Shown: positions 25,150-34,608, counted from the stretch's first letter. The stretch is DNA of 64,000 nucleotides from Falsiroseomonas tokyonensis (GCF_019024325.1 NZ_JAFNJS010000001.1:868001-932000); one strand, 5' to 3'. Translations and numbers: made by a program. The notes: generated by a model not told the origin, from the letters alone.

Positions 25150-28100
25150 TCCTCGCCCTCCGCATCCGCCCATTCATCGACGCGGGAAAGGTGATCGTAA
25201 TCCCCGCCCCGTGTCCTGCGGCCGGGATGCGGCCGGGCGGTGAAGGCGGCGTCGCCGAGCAGGAAGCGGTCGACCAGCGCGCCAAGCCGTTCCATCGCCT
25301 GCCCGGCCAGCTCGGCCACGTCCTCAGGCTCCGAAAACATCTGCTTTTCCTCGCCAGGGGTCTCGCCGCCCGAGAGCTTCCAATAGGTCAGCGCCCGCAC
25401 CGCCGCGCCGGGGATGTCGGCAAAGGCGCCGGCGGCGGCCATGGCGGCCTCCAGGGGGAGCTGCGGCGCGCGGCCGTCCTGCAGCTCGTCCGGGCGGGGC
25501 AGGGTGCCGGTCTTGTAGTCGAGGATGGCGAGGCTGCCGTCGCCGAGCCGGTCAATCCGGTCCGCGCGCGCCTTCAGGGTGACGGTGCCGCGCGGGCGGC
25601 GCAGCTCCAGCCGCCCATCGGTCTCGGTCCAGCTGCGGGCGATGCCGCCCCCTTCCCGCCGCTCCGCTTCCAGCGCCACGACGAAGGCGCCGATGCGGGC
25701 GAGCCGCGGGCGCCAGAAGGCCGCGAGCGAAGGGCGCGGCCCCTGGTCTTCGAGGGCCTTGGCCGCCGCCTGCCCCCAGGCCTCCAGCGCCGCCTCCTCG
25801 CCGGGCCAGCCGCCGGGGGCGCGGCTGATGGCGCTGACGAAACCGGCGAGCGCGGCATGGACGATGATGCCGTAGTCCAGCGCGCCGACATCGGCATCCA
25901 GCGGGTCCAGTTTCCGCAGTCGCAGGATGCGCTTGGCGTGGAAGGCATAGGGATCGGCCAGCAGGTCCGAGACCTCCGTCACAGAGATTTCGCGCGGCCG
26001 CTGGGCCAGCGTCGGGCGCGGGGCGGGGCGGGAGACGGGGGTGACGCGGTCCGGCACATCCAGCGCGGCGGCCATCCGCGCCGCCTCGCTGCCCGGCAGC
26101 CTGAGATCCTGACCTGAAAGGAAGGTTTCGAGGCGTGTCAGCCAGCGCGCGGGCACGGTGGGCGACCCGCCGCGGCGGGCGGCGCGGGACAGCACCGCCT
26201 CCGGCGCCGCGCAGGCAAACAGGAAAAAATCCATGCAGACGCGGCCGATGCGGGCCTCGGGCTCCGGCAGGCCGAACTGCTTGCGCATCGGGCGGCTCAT
26301 CCAGGGGCCGGGATCGGTGGCGAGCGGCCAGACGCCCTCATCCAGCGCGCCGAGCACGACGCGGTCGAAGGCCAGCAGCCGCGCCTCCAGCAGGCCGAGG
26401 ATCTCGACCCGCGGATGCGCCGCGCCGTGCTTGCGGACGATGTAGGTGGCCACCCCCTCCAGGCTCGCCTCGAAGAGTGCCGGCCAGTTCGCGGGGTCCA
26501 TCGGCGGCAGATGTTTTAAGGCCGGGGCGAGGTCCGCCATGTGGCTGGCCAGCACCTCGCCCTCCTGCGCCGCATAGAGGCGCAGCCCGCCGGGTTCCTG
26601 CGGCGTGGTGGCCAAGGCCTCGGCGGCGGCGAGATGGGCTTCCAGCAGATCCGCCGGCGGTCGGGCGGCGCCGTGGCGGGTGCTGAAGCCGCCGAGCGCG
26701 TTCTCCAGAGCGCCGACCAGCGCCTGGAGGCGCGTCTTGCGGTCATCCTCCGGCAGGGCGGCGATGACCTGCTTGAGCCCCTCCAGCCCGCCGAGCGGCC
26801 GCGGCCCGCGCAGCACGCGGCGTTCCAGCAGCCGCACGGCGTCCAGGAACTCCGCGCGATCCATCCCCGCCGCCGCCAGCGGATGCTTTGTCAGCGCCAG
26901 CAGCGGCACCGGGGCAAAATCCTCGGCGACGGTGCGGGCGAGCAGGCGCAGGAAGACGCCGGTGGGCGTCTGGCCGAGCGGCTGGCCCGCGGAATCGTCG
27001 GCGCGGATGCCGTGGCGCACCAGCTCGGCCGAGACGCGACGGGCGAGGTCGCGATCCGGCGTCACGAGCGCGGCACGGGCGCCCGGCTTTTCCAGGGCCT
27101 CCCGCAGCAGCAGGGCGATGGCGGCGGCCTCGGTCTGCGCTTCGGGCGCCGCCACCAGACGCAGCCCTTCGAGGCCCGGTGCCCATCTTTCGGCCGCCGG
27201 CTGGGTCCAGGGCGTCATTCCCTCCGGCGGGCGCAGCGCCATTTCGAGCAGCGCGACGCGGGCGGCGGGGACGGCGGGGGCGGTCTCGGCACAACCGTGC
27301 CAGCGGCGCACCTGGCGCGGCGCGGCGCCCATGGCGGCCAGCAGCCGGCCCTGGCTGCAGAAGGGGTGCGTGGGGCTGTCGCAGATATGCGGCCAGATCT
27401 CGGCCAGCTCCGCCCGGTCCAGCCCATGCAGCACCACGGCGCCCTGGTCGAGCCGCGCCACCACCTTCAGCAGCTCGACCGCGGCCGGTATGGTGCCGCC
27501 GACGCCGATGCCGGCGGCAATGACGGGGTGCCGAGGCGGGTCCTTCTGCCAGGCCTTGGTCTGCTCCCGCAGCGCCAGCACGCGGCGCAGGCCGATATCG
27601 AGCAGGCCCTCCTCCTCCAGCCAGCCGGCCCAGGCGGTGGCGACGCCGCGCAGGAAGGTCGTGGTGATCTGCCAATGGGTCGCCTGGGATTCGGGGACCA
27701 GCGTTTCCAGCCGGGCCAGCCAGGTTTCCGCGAATTCAGCCGGGGTGCCGTTGGCCAGCAGCTCCGTATCCGGCTCCTCCAGCGCGATCTCGTCGAAGAT
27801 GCGGGCCAGCTCTGCCGCCAGGCCCCAGGCCTGCTCCGGCGTGCCCGGTCCGCCATGGCGTGGCGGCAGGCGGATCACCAGGCTGGTCAGCACCGCCTGG
27901 CGAGTCAGCGCCGGGACGGCCGGCGGCAGCTCCAGCAGCGTGGGCAGGGCCAGCTCATCCGCATCCTCGGTGGACAGCCCCGCCAGCGCCCGCATCCGCG
28001 GCAGCAGCAGCGCGCGGCCCTCGGCGCGGGCCAGGAACGCATCGCGCAGGCCGCGGGCGGAACGCCGCGTCGGCAGCAGGATGGTGGCGCGGGACAGCGC

Positions 28101-28190
28101 CTCCGGCGATCGGTCGCGGACATCCGCGAGCACCCCGGCGGCGAGGCATTCAAGAAAGGGCAGCTCGGCCGGGATATCGAAGAGATTCAT
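25146..28190 (-). CDS. addB: Double-strand break repair protein AddB
   Basis: A 1014-residue partner of AddA. It has the inactive helicase-like N-terminal half typical of AddB (LLPTRRSARGLRDAF near residue 40 in the Walker-A region, without the usual GKT) and a C-terminal RecB-family nuclease with ITVTEVSD-type entry, GDGSLAILDYKTG and a following Gln/Leu-rich helix. The AddAB complex unwinds and degrades DNA ends up to Chi-like signals. It is divergent from the VOC gene with 72 nt between; addA and trxA follow on the same strand. Confidence 0.93.
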   Translation of the reverse strand: MNLFDIPAELPFLECLAAGVLADVRDRSPEALSRATILLPTRRSARGLRDAFLARAEGRALLLPRMRALAGLSTEDADELALPTLLELPPAVPALTRQAVLTSLVIRLPPRHGGPGTPEQAWGLAAELARIFDEIALEEPDTELLANGTPAEFAETWLARLETLVPESQATHWQITTTFLRGVATAWAGWLEEEGLLDIGLRRVLALREQTKAWQKDPPRHPVIAAGIGVGGTIPAAVELLKVVARLDQGAVVLHGLDRAELAEIWPHICDSPTHPFCSQGRLLAAMGAAPRQVRRWHGCAETAPAVPAARVALLEMALRPPEGMTPWTQPAAERWAPGLEGLRLVAAPEAQTEAAAIALLLREALEKPGARAALVTPDRDLARRVSAELVRHGIRADDSAGQPLGQTPTGVFLRLLARTVAEDFAPVPLLALTKHPLAAAGMDRAEFLDAVRLLERRVLRGPRPLGGLEGLKQVIAALPEDDRKTRLQALVGALENALGGFSTRHGAARPPADLLEAHLAAAEALATTPQEPGGLRLYAAQEGEVLASHMADLAPALKHLPPMDPANWPALFEASLEGVATYIVRKHGAAHPRVEILGLLEARLLAFDRVVLGALDEGVWPLATDPGPWMSRPMRKQFGLPEPEARIGRVCMDFFLFACAAPEAVLSRAARRGGSPTVPARWLTRLETFLSGQDLRLPGSEAARMAAALDVPDRVTPVSRPAPRPTLAQRPREISVTEVSDLLADPYAFHAKRILRLRKLDPLDADVGALDYGIIVHAALAGFVSAISRAPGGWPGEEAALEAWGQAAAKALEDQGPRPSLAAFWRPRLARIGAFVVALEAERREGGGIARSWTETDGRLELRRPRGTVTLKARADRIDRLGDGSLAILDYKTGTLPRPDELQDGRAPQLPLEAAMAAAGAFADIPGAAVRALTYWKLSGGETPGEEKQMFSEPEDVAELAGQAMERLGALVDRFLLGDAAFTARPHPGRRTRGGDYDHLSRVDEWADAEGEE

Positions 28191-28262
28191 GTTCCGTTCC
28201 TAACGCTAGGCCAGGGCACCGGTTTGGTCCAGCTTGCGCTTCGGGCAGCGGGGAGAGCCGCT

Positions 28263-28712
28263 ATGGGAGATCGGGGTGCGCCGCCGCGCAGCGGCTGGGC
28301 GGGCTTCGTGCCGGAGCTGATGGTCAACGACCTGCCCGCCAGCCTGGCCTTCTGGCGCGAGGTGCTGGGTTTTGGCCTCGCCTATGACCGGCCGGAGGAG
28401 CTGTTTGTCTATCTGGAGCACCCGGATGCGGGCCAGCAGGCGATGCTGTGCCAGCGCAGTGGCCGCTTCGAGACCGGGCCGATGGACCGGCCGCTCGGCC
28501 AGGGCGTGATGTTCCAGCTCTATCTGTCCCGCCTCGCCCCGGTGCTGGCGGCACTGGCGGCGCGGTCCTGGCCGATCCACCAGGGCCCGCGCGAGATCTG
28601 GCGCTGCACCGGCGACCGCGAGAGCGGCCAGCGGGAGGTCTTTGTGCAGGACCCGGACGGCTACCTGCTGATGGTGGCGCAAAATCTGGGGGAGCGGCCC
28701 GTCTCAGAATAG
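28263..28712 (+). CDS. VOC family (glyoxalase/bleomycin-resistance fold) protein
   Basis: A 149-residue single-domain vicinal-oxygen-chelate protein. It opens with VPELMVNDLPASLAFWREVLGF, the standard first beta-alpha unit, and closes with VFVQDPDGYLLMVAQNLG, the metal-site Glu/Asp strand region of the family. Many such proteins bind bleomycin-like drugs or act as small dioxygenases or lyases; the role here is unknown. GGGGAGAG lies upstream of the ATG. Its end overlaps the end of the convergent murU gene by nine bases. Confidence 0.85.
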   Translation: MGDRGAPPRSGWAGFVPELMVNDLPASLAFWREVLGFGLAYDRPEELFVYLEHPDAGQQAMLCQRSGRFETGPMDRPLGQGVMFQLYLSRLAPVLAALAARSWPIHQGPREIWRCTGDRESGQREVFVQDPDGYLLMVAQNLGERPVSE

Positions 28713-29432
28713 CGCCGTCAGCATCCCCGCCCGCAGCATGGTCTCCGCCCGGTCGAGGTCGCGCGGGGTGGAGAGATGAAACCAGGCGCCGTCATGCACC
28801 AGGCCGAAGATGCGGCCGGCCTCGATGGCGCGGTCATACAGCAGATTCAGGCTGAAGGGCCCCGCCGGCGCACCCTCGAAAAGCGCTGGCGAGAGGATCT
28901 GCACGCCGCCGAAGAGATAGGGCGAAATCTCCCGCTCCTTCGGCCGGCGCAGCAGGCCCAGCGGGTCGATGAAGAAGTCGCCGCGGCCGGCCTCGCCATC
29001 CACCTGGGCGGTGCGCACCAGCAGCAGCAGCGCATCCATCCGCGCCGGGTCGAAGGCCTGGGCCAGGCGCTGCAGCGCGGGGGTCGGGCCGTCCAGCCAG
29101 AAGGCGTCGCCATTCACCACGGCGAAGGGGCCTTCGCCCAGATGCGGCAGCGCGGCGGCATGGCCGCCGCCGGTCTCCAGCAGCACCTCCTCCCGCAGCA
29201 CCAGCCGGTCCGGCGCGTCATGCGCCTCGACCGCCGCTGCCACCTGGTCGGCGAACCAATGGGCGTTCACCACGTGATGCGCGACGCCCGCATCGCGCAG
29301 CCGGTCCAGCGCATGGTGCAGCAGGGACTCGCCCTCCAGCTCCAGCAGCGGCTTCGGGCGGTCGTCGGTCAGCGGCCGCATCCGCGTGCCGAGGCCGGCG
29401 GCGAGCACCATGCCATGGGTCAGGGTGATCAT
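28704..29432 (-). CDS. murU: Nucleotidyltransferase, probable N-acetylmuramate-1-phosphate uridylyltransferase
   Basis: A 242-residue sugar-phosphate nucleotidyltransferase: LAAGLGTRMRPLTDDRPKPL near residues 10-29 is the NTP-binding signature, and VVNGDAFW near 107 the metal-binding Asp. Being directly behind an AmgK-type kinase (ATGA overlap) and TsaE, it fits MurU, which makes UDP-MurNAc from MurNAc-1-phosphate in the peptidoglycan-recycling shortcut that bypasses fosfomycin-sensitive MurA. The general family (mannose-1-phosphate guanylyltransferase-like) is certain; the specific substrate is inferred from context. Confidence 0.85.
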   Translation of the reverse strand: MITLTHGMVLAAGLGTRMRPLTDDRPKPLLELEGESLLHHALDRLRDAGVAHHVVNAHWFADQVAAAVEAHDAPDRLVLREEVLLETGGGHAAALPHLGEGPFAVVNGDAFWLDGPTPALQRLAQAFDPARMDALLLLVRTAQVDGEAGRGDFFIDPLGLLRRPKEREISPYLFGGVQILSPALFEGAPAGPFSLNLLYDRAIEAGRIFGLVHDGAWFHLSTPRDLDRAETMLRAGMLTALF

Positions 29433-30424
29433 GCCGCCTCAGCCTCCAGCCCCGCCGGGTTGCCGCGCAACGCCGGGGGGACATGCCTGTCCAGAAATTC
29501 CGCGAGCGGCGCCGCCGCCGCGTGCTGCAAGGCCTGGCCGAGCAGCGCCCAGCAGCGCGGGCCGTGGCGCAGGTAATGCGGCTTGCCGTCGCGCTGCGCC
29601 AGCCGCACCCAGAGGCAGGCCACCCGCAGATGCCGCTGCGCCGCATGCGCCGCCATGGCGCCCCGGAATTCCTGCGGGTCCAATTCCGGCCGCAATGCCA
29701 GGTAGCGGGCGATGCAGGCCTCGCGGACTGCCGGGTCCACGTCCCGCCGCGCATCCTCGACCAGCGAGACGAGGTCATAGGCCGGGTGGCCGAGCGCCGC
29801 GTCCTGGAAATCCAGCAGCCCCATATCGGCCGGCGGCGCGCGGCCAGGCAGCGGCATCAGATTGGCCGGGAAGAAGTCCCGATGCACGAAGCCCGCAGCG
29901 GCATAGGGCGCCAGCATCGCATGGATCGCCAGCCCGAATTCCTCGCCGATCGCCTCGGAGGGCGGTTCGCCGAAGGCCGCCGGCCACCACCATTCAAGAA
30001 AAGTGGCGGCGGCGGTGTCGGCCATGCGCGCGGCGTCCCAGGCCGGCAGGTTTGCGGGCGGCGGCACGGCGTGCAGCCGGGCGAGGGCGGCGGTGGCGGC
30101 GAGATACAGCGGCGCGGCCTCCGCCCCGGCATCCAGCAACTGCGCCATGGTGTGGGCGCCGAAATCCTCGATGATGGCAAAGCCCTGGCGCGGATCGGCG
30201 GCCAGAACCTCCGGCGCCGAGAGACCGGCCTCGGCAAGATGGGCGGCAACCCGCAGGAAGGGGCCGAGATCCTCCTGCGGCGGCGGTGCCTCCATCAACA
30301 GCGCCGGGCGCGGGCCGCCGACCAGCCGGGTGTAGCGGCGGAAGGAGGCATCGGCCGGCAGGGGCTGGCGCACCGCATGCACGAAATCATTCTCGGTCAG
30401 GAAGGCGACCGCCTCGGCCTTCAT
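29429..30424 (-). CDS. amgK: Aminoglycoside-phosphotransferase-fold sugar kinase, probable AmgK
   Basis: A 331-residue kinase of the APH/choline-kinase fold: catalytic loop FVHRDFFPANLM near 205 (Asp and Asn) and metal motif GLLDFQDA near 230. In alphaproteobacteria and pseudomonads this gene precedes murU and phosphorylates MurNAc (and GlcNAc) at the anomeric carbon for cell-wall recycling. Its ATG overlaps the tsaE stop and its TGA overlaps the murU ATG, so tsaE-amgK-murU form one coupled unit leading towards addB. Drug phosphorylation is unlikely given this setting. Confidence 0.85.
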   Translation of the reverse strand: MKAEAVAFLTENDFVHAVRQPLPADASFRRYTRLVGGPRPALLMEAPPPQEDLGPFLRVAAHLAEAGLSAPEVLAADPRQGFAIIEDFGAHTMAQLLDAGAEAAPLYLAATAALARLHAVPPPANLPAWDAARMADTAAATFLEWWWPAAFGEPPSEAIGEEFGLAIHAMLAPYAAAGFVHRDFFPANLMPLPGRAPPADMGLLDFQDAALGHPAYDLVSLVEDARRDVDPAVREACIARYLALRPELDPQEFRGAMAAHAAQRHLRVACLWVRLAQRDGKPHYLRHGPRCWALLGQALQHAAAAPLAEFLDRHVPPALRGNPAGLEAEAA

Positions 30425-30885
30425 GCGCCCATTCCTTCCAGTCGCCCGGCCCAGCCGGTCAGCGTCGCAATGCGCGCGGTTTCGGTCGGGCCCGGCGCCA
30501 GCGCGATGGTCAGCGCCTCCGCCGGCCGCAGCGCGCCCAGCCGCTCCGGCCACTCGATCAGCGAAATGCCCTCCCGCGCCTCCTCCCAGCCCAGCTCGTC
30601 GAGGCCGGCGGGGCCATCGAGGCGCCAGAGGTCGAAGTGGAAGGCGGGTCCGATCGGTAGGTCGTAGTGCTGCACCAGGGTGAAGGTGGGGGAGGGCACC
30701 TCCAGCGCCGGGTCGCCCGAGGCCGCGCGCAGGAAGGCGCGGGCGAAGGCGGATTTGCCGGCGCCGAGCGGGCCTTCCAGCAGCAGCGCATCGCCCGGCC
30801 GGGCGCGCGCGGCCAGCTTCGCGGCCAGCGCCGCGGTGGCGGCCTCATTGGCCAAGGGGAGCACGATTGGGAGAATCAGGGACAT
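30421..30885 (-). CDS. tsaE: tRNA threonylcarbamoyladenosine biosynthesis ATPase TsaE
   Basis: A 154-residue P-loop protein: Walker A EGPLGAGKSAFAR near residues 33-45, the SPTFTLVQHYD segment near 68 and HFDLWRLDGPAGLDELG, all hallmarks of TsaE (YjeE). It works with TsaB and TsaD in adding the t6A modification at position 37 of ANN-decoding tRNAs, and is essential in most bacteria. The ATG at 30885 gives the normal short N-terminus; a longer reading to 31080 would run into the divergent reductase gene. Confidence 0.93.
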   Translation of the reverse strand: MSLILPIVLPLANEAATAALAAKLAARARPGDALLLEGPLGAGKSAFARAFLRAASGDPALEVPSPTFTLVQHYDLPIGPAFHFDLWRLDGPAGLDELGWEEAREGISLIEWPERLGALRPAEALTIALAPGPTETARIATLTGWAGRLEGMGA

Positions 30886-31000
30886 GCGCCGCGGCAATCT
30901 GCCCCGCCCGTGCCGCACCGCACAAGCCGCGCGGCGGCGGACCTTGATCCCTCCCTCGCCTTGGTCCAAGCAGCCGCCAGGCAGAAGGAACGGGGGCAGC

Positions 31001-32020
31001 ATGCCGGCGGTTGTCGAGACGGATGTGGCGATCATCGGCGCGGGTCCGGTCGGGCTCTTCGCCGTCTTCGAATGCGGCATGCTGCGGATGAAGACGGTGG
31101 TGATCGATGCGCTGGGCGAGATCGGCGGCCAGTGCAGCGCGCTCTATCCCGAAAAGCCGATCTTCGACATCCCCGCCCATCCGGAAGTCACCGGCGGCGA
31201 CCTGATCGCGGCGCTGCACAAGCAATGCGCCCCCTTCAACCCCATGCTGATGCTCGGCCGCCGCGTGGAGGGCCTGCGGCGGGAGGGAGAGAGCCTGGTG
31301 CTGACCACCAGCGAGGGCGATACCGTCACCTGCAAGGCGGTGATCCTGGCCGCCGGCGCCGGCGCCTTCGGCCCGAACCGCCCGCCGCTGGAACGCCTGC
31401 CGGAATTCGAGGCCTCGGGCGCCGTGCGCTACCTGGTCACGAAGCGGGAGGAGTTCCGGGGCAAGCGCGTGGTCATCGCCGGCGGCGGCGACAGCGCGGT
31501 GGACTGGGCGCTCAGCCTGAAGCAGGTGGCGGCGCATGTGACCGTGGTGCATCGCCGCGACAAGTTCCGCTGCGCCCCCGAAAGCGCCGCCCAGCTGAAG
31601 CAGGCGGCGGAACGCGGCGAGATCGAGCTTGCCATCCCCTACCAGCTGCACGGGCTGGAAGGCACCGATGGCGTGCTGACCGGCGTGTCGCTCGCCACGC
31701 TGAAGGGCGAGGTGAAGACCGTGCCGGCCGACCATCTGCTGGCCTTCTTCGGCCTGTCCATGGAGCTCGGCCCGATCGCCGAATGGGGCCTGGGCCTCGA
31801 TCGCAGCCATATCGCGGTGGAGCCCGCGACCTGCGCCACCAATATCCCCGGCGTGCACGCCATCGGCGACATCGCCACCTATCCCGGCAAGCTGAAGTTG
31901 ATCCTGCAGGGATTCTCGGAGGCGGCGATGGCGGCGCATGCCATCCACCCGAGGATCTTCCCGGGGGAGGCGCTGCACTTCGAATACTCGACCAGCAAGG
32001 GCCTGCCGGTCGCGGGCTGA
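31001..32020 (+). CDS. Ferredoxin/flavodoxin-NADP+ reductase, thioredoxin-reductase-like
   Basis: A 339-residue flavoprotein with an N-terminal FAD-binding GAGPVGLFAVFE (about 13-24), EIGGQCSALYPEKPIFDIPA near 42-61, and an NADP-binding VVIAGGGDSAVDWA near 150-163; the C-terminal FAD motif is IHAIGDIA-type (VHAIGDIATYPGKLKLI). The absence of the CxxC of thioredoxin reductase and the ending KGLPVAG place it with the homodimeric FNR family (YumC-like). It moves electrons between NADPH and ferredoxin/flavodoxin. It stands alone, divergent from tsaE with 115 nt between. Confidence 0.9.
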   Translation: MPAVVETDVAIIGAGPVGLFAVFECGMLRMKTVVIDALGEIGGQCSALYPEKPIFDIPAHPEVTGGDLIAALHKQCAPFNPMLMLGRRVEGLRREGESLVLTTSEGDTVTCKAVILAAGAGAFGPNRPPLERLPEFEASGAVRYLVTKREEFRGKRVVIAGGGDSAVDWALSLKQVAAHVTVVHRRDKFRCAPESAAQLKQAAERGEIELAIPYQLHGLEGTDGVLTGVSLATLKGEVKTVPADHLLAFFGLSMELGPIAEWGLGLDRSHIAVEPATCATNIPGVHAIGDIATYPGKLKLILQGFSEAAMAAHAIHPRIFPGEALHFEYSTSKGLPVAG

Positions 32021-32025
32021 GGCGT

Positions 32026-32355
32026 TCAGGCCGCCTGCAGCAGCGCCTCGATCCGCGCGGCGTCGTCGCGCGGCACGCGCAGCTGCAGCTCGCTGCCCTC
32101 CAGCTGGGTGGCCTCGCGGTCCAGCGGCACGCTGCGCACCAGCTCCTCCAGCGCGAGCTTGGCCGATTCATGGTCCTTGAAGCGGCGCGTCAGCGTCTTG
32201 GCGTCCGGCACTTGCGGCGCCGCCGCGCCCCCCTGCACCGGCGTGGCGCGCGGCCCGCCGGTGGCGGTGGCGGAGCTGGGATCGCTGGCCGGGAAGCTGT
32301 CGCGGACGCTGATCTCGACATCCTTCTGCGTCTTGCCGTCGCTGGGCTTCTGCAT
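32026..32355 (-). CDS. Small protein with the SFPASDP motif
   Basis: A 109-residue soluble protein. Residues 12-30 contain RDSFPASDPSSATATGG, a motif I recall from many small uncharacterised alphaproteobacterial proteins. A Pro/Ala linker follows, then a C-terminal half (about 58-109, TLTRRFKDHESAKLALEELV and on to RIEALLQAA) that looks like a small alpha/beta domain. ATG 32355 has AGAGGGG upstream; the upstream in-frame start at 32457 is less likely. It is convergent with the reductase gene (5 nt apart). Function unknown. Confidence 0.65.
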   Translation of the reverse strand: MQKPSDGKTQKDVEISVRDSFPASDPSSATATGGPRATPVQGGAAAPQVPDAKTLTRRFKDHESAKLALEELVRSVPLDREATQLEGSELQLRVPRDDAARIEALLQAA

Positions 32356-32466
32356 GATGGGGTTCCCCTCTGTGAGCCAGCGTAACGCTTGGCGCCCCCA
32401 GAAGTTCGGCCCCGGGCCGGCGCCCAGGGCGGCCAGTCGTGCGAGATGCGCGCTCATCGCCGTCCC

Positions 32467-34542
32467 TCAGGCGAAGAGGAAATCGGCGGCACCGAGCGTC
32501 GTGGTGCCCACTACATGGCCCACCAGCTCATCCGCCGCGGTGAAGCGGCGGTTGGCATCGGTATCCGCGTAGATCGCCGTGCCCGCCGCGCCGGCCAGCG
32601 TCTCCAGGCGCAGGAAATAGGCGCCGACATCGTCCGAGAGCTGGATGCGGTCGCCGCGCTGGAAATCCAGGATGCGGCCGTAATCCGCGCGTCCGGCCTG
32701 GCTGGCCAGGCCGTCATTGTAGAACAGCCCGCGCGCATCGCCGAGGATGAAGATGTCGTTGCCGGCCAGGCCGCGCAGCGCGTCGATCGTGCCCTTGCCG
32801 AGGAAGCTGCCGGATTGCGGCAGGCCGCTGAGGATATCGGCGCCGGCCGTGCCGGTCAGCGTCTCGGAGGCCGCGGTGCCATACAGCCTGCCACCGGTCG
32901 CGGGCGGCGGGGTCGGCGTCGTGTCGCCATCGCCGGCGCGCAGCATCGCCTCCGCATCCAGCCGGCCACCGGTGGCGGTGCGCCCGGCGAGGGAGGCGGT
33001 GGCGGTGGCGGAGCCCAGCAGGGCGGCGCGGATGTCCGCCGCGCTGTCGCCCGCATTCGCCGCGGCATAGAGCGCGACGGCGCCGGTCACATGCGGCGCG
33101 GCCATGGAGGTGCCGCTCATCGTGCCATAGCCGCCATTGGCGGTGGTGGAGAGGATGCCCTGCCCCGGCGCCGCCAGGTCCACCGTGGTGGCGCCGTAGT
33201 TGGAAAAGCCGGCCAGCGTGCCGCTGCTGGTCAGCGCGGCGACGGAGACCACCGCCTCATACCCCGCGCTGGCCAGCGTGCTGTAATTCGCCGGGTAGCT
33301 GCCGAAGCGATCGGTGTCGGAGGCGGAATTGCCGGCGGCGGCGATGAACAGGTTGCCCGCCTGCGCGGTGCGGTCGATGGCCGCCTGCATGGCGCTGGAA
33401 TAGCCGCCGCCGCCCCAGGAATTGTTGGTGGCCACGAAATCCTGCACCGAGGTCGCCTTGCCGGCCGCCGTGTAATAGTCGAGCGCCTTCACGGCATTGC
33501 CGAGCGAGCCGGAGCCATTGGCGCCGAGGAACTTCAGCGCCAGGATCTGCACGTTCCAGGCGACGCCCGCGACGCCCGTGCCATTGCCGCCGATCGCGCC
33601 GATGGTGCCGCTGACATGCGTGCCGTGGCCGTTGTCGTCGAAGGGGTCGTTGTCGTTGTTGACGAAATCCCAGCCGAAAAGGTCGTCGCGATAGCCGTTG
33701 CGGTCCTGGTCGTCCTTGTTCGCCCAGCGGGTGTCGCGCAGCAGGTCGCCCGCATCGATGCGGCCGTTCCGGTTGAGGTCGCTGACGAAGCCCGCATTGG
33801 TCGTCGCGTTCAGGTCGCGGAAGGTGATCTGGCCGTCGCGATCCGTATCCGCCAGCCGGCTGCGGAAGCTGAGGGGGATCTCGCCCTGGTTGATCCAGAC
33901 ATTCAGATACAGGTCGGCATGGGTGTAGTTGATGCCGCTGTCGATGACGCCGACGACGATCTTGGAAGACCCGGTCGCGCCCGCCGCCCAGGCCTCGCCG
34001 GCCTGGCTGCCGAAGGCATTCTTCTGCGCCGTCGCATCGCCATACATGCCCCAGAGGGCGCCGCTGGTGTAGCTGCCGTCATTCGAGACCGCGGCGACGG
34101 AGACGGTGAAATTCTCCTCCGCGAAATCGACGCCGGGCCGGACGGAAAGCAGCGCGATGGCCTCCGCCTCCTCCGCCCCCTCGGGCAGGGCGACGCGCAG
34201 CAGCAGCCCCTCCGCCTCCTGGCCCGGCAGGGCGCCGCGGATGACCTCAAGCGGGGTGGCGGCGACGCGGGCGAGCGCCTGTTCGACCAGGGCCGGATCC
34301 AGGCCGGGCTGGAACTGCACCAGCAGCTCCTCGGCGGGGGCCGGCGCCTTGGGAAGCGGCGCGGCGGGCGGGGCTTCGGGCGCCTCCGCCAGCGGGATCG
34401 TGGCGTGGGAGGGTAGCTCAGTTGGCGCAGCCTCGCGCCCGGGCAGGCCGAGGGCCGGCTGGAAGACCTGGCCCTGCGCCGGCTCATCCGCCGGAAGCGC
34501 GACATCTCCGGCCTCGGCGAGGCTGATTCTTGAGATCGACAC
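32467..34542 (-). CDS. Subtilisin-family (S8) serine protease with RTX-like C-terminus
   Basis: A 691-residue secreted protease. The catalytic triad is visible: Asp in VGVIDSGINYTHADL (about 200), His in DDNGHGTHVSG (about 300) and Ser in MSGTSMAAPHV (about 475). Between Asp and His it carries two extra EF-hand-like loops (DTDRDGQITFRDLN and DLNRNGRIDAGDLL) besides the normal subtilase segment. The C-terminal about 140 residues have haemolysin-type features (ETLTGTAGADILSG, GNDIFILGDARG, ILDFQRGDRIQL) and a hydrophobic end, ADFLFA, typical of type I secretion; no Sec signal is present. GTG start 34542, with GGAGG five bases before. Confidence 0.88.
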   Translation of the reverse strand: MSISRISLAEAGDVALPADEPAQGQVFQPALGLPGREAAPTELPSHATIPLAEAPEAPPAAPLPKAPAPAEELLVQFQPGLDPALVEQALARVAATPLEVIRGALPGQEAEGLLLRVALPEGAEEAEAIALLSVRPGVDFAEENFTVSVAAVSNDGSYTSGALWGMYGDATAQKNAFGSQAGEAWAAGATGSSKIVVGVIDSGINYTHADLYLNVWINQGEIPLSFRSRLADTDRDGQITFRDLNATTNAGFVSDLNRNGRIDAGDLLRDTRWANKDDQDRNGYRDDLFGWDFVNNDNDPFDDNGHGTHVSGTIGAIGGNGTGVAGVAWNVQILALKFLGANGSGSLGNAVKALDYYTAAGKATSVQDFVATNNSWGGGGYSSAMQAAIDRTAQAGNLFIAAAGNSASDTDRFGSYPANYSTLASAGYEAVVSVAALTSSGTLAGFSNYGATTVDLAAPGQGILSTTANGGYGTMSGTSMAAPHVTGAVALYAAANAGDSAADIRAALLGSATATASLAGRTATGGRLDAEAMLRAGDGDTTPTPPPATGGRLYGTAASETLTGTAGADILSGLPQSGSFLGKGTIDALRGLAGNDIFILGDARGLFYNDGLASQAGRADYGRILDFQRGDRIQLSDDVGAYFLRLETLAGAAGTAIYADTDANRRFTAADELVGHVVGTTTLGAADFLFA

Positions 34543-34608
34543 GCATCCTCCGGGATTCAGGGGCCTGATGCCCCGTTTTCCGGGAGAAAGGTGAAGCGGA
34601 GGTGAAGG

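Noticed and set aside
29429-30424. Aminoglycoside phosphotransferase as antibiotic-resistance gene.
   Set aside because: The coupled tsaE-kinase-murU arrangement matches the AmgK cell-wall recycling kinase; the fold alone does not indicate resistance.
34405-34440. A stretch reading GGGTAGCTCAGTTGGCGCAG resembles the D-arm of a tRNA gene.
   Set aside because: No T-arm, anticodon stem or acceptor pairing follows within 80 bases, and it lies inside the intact subtilase gene in its reading frame.
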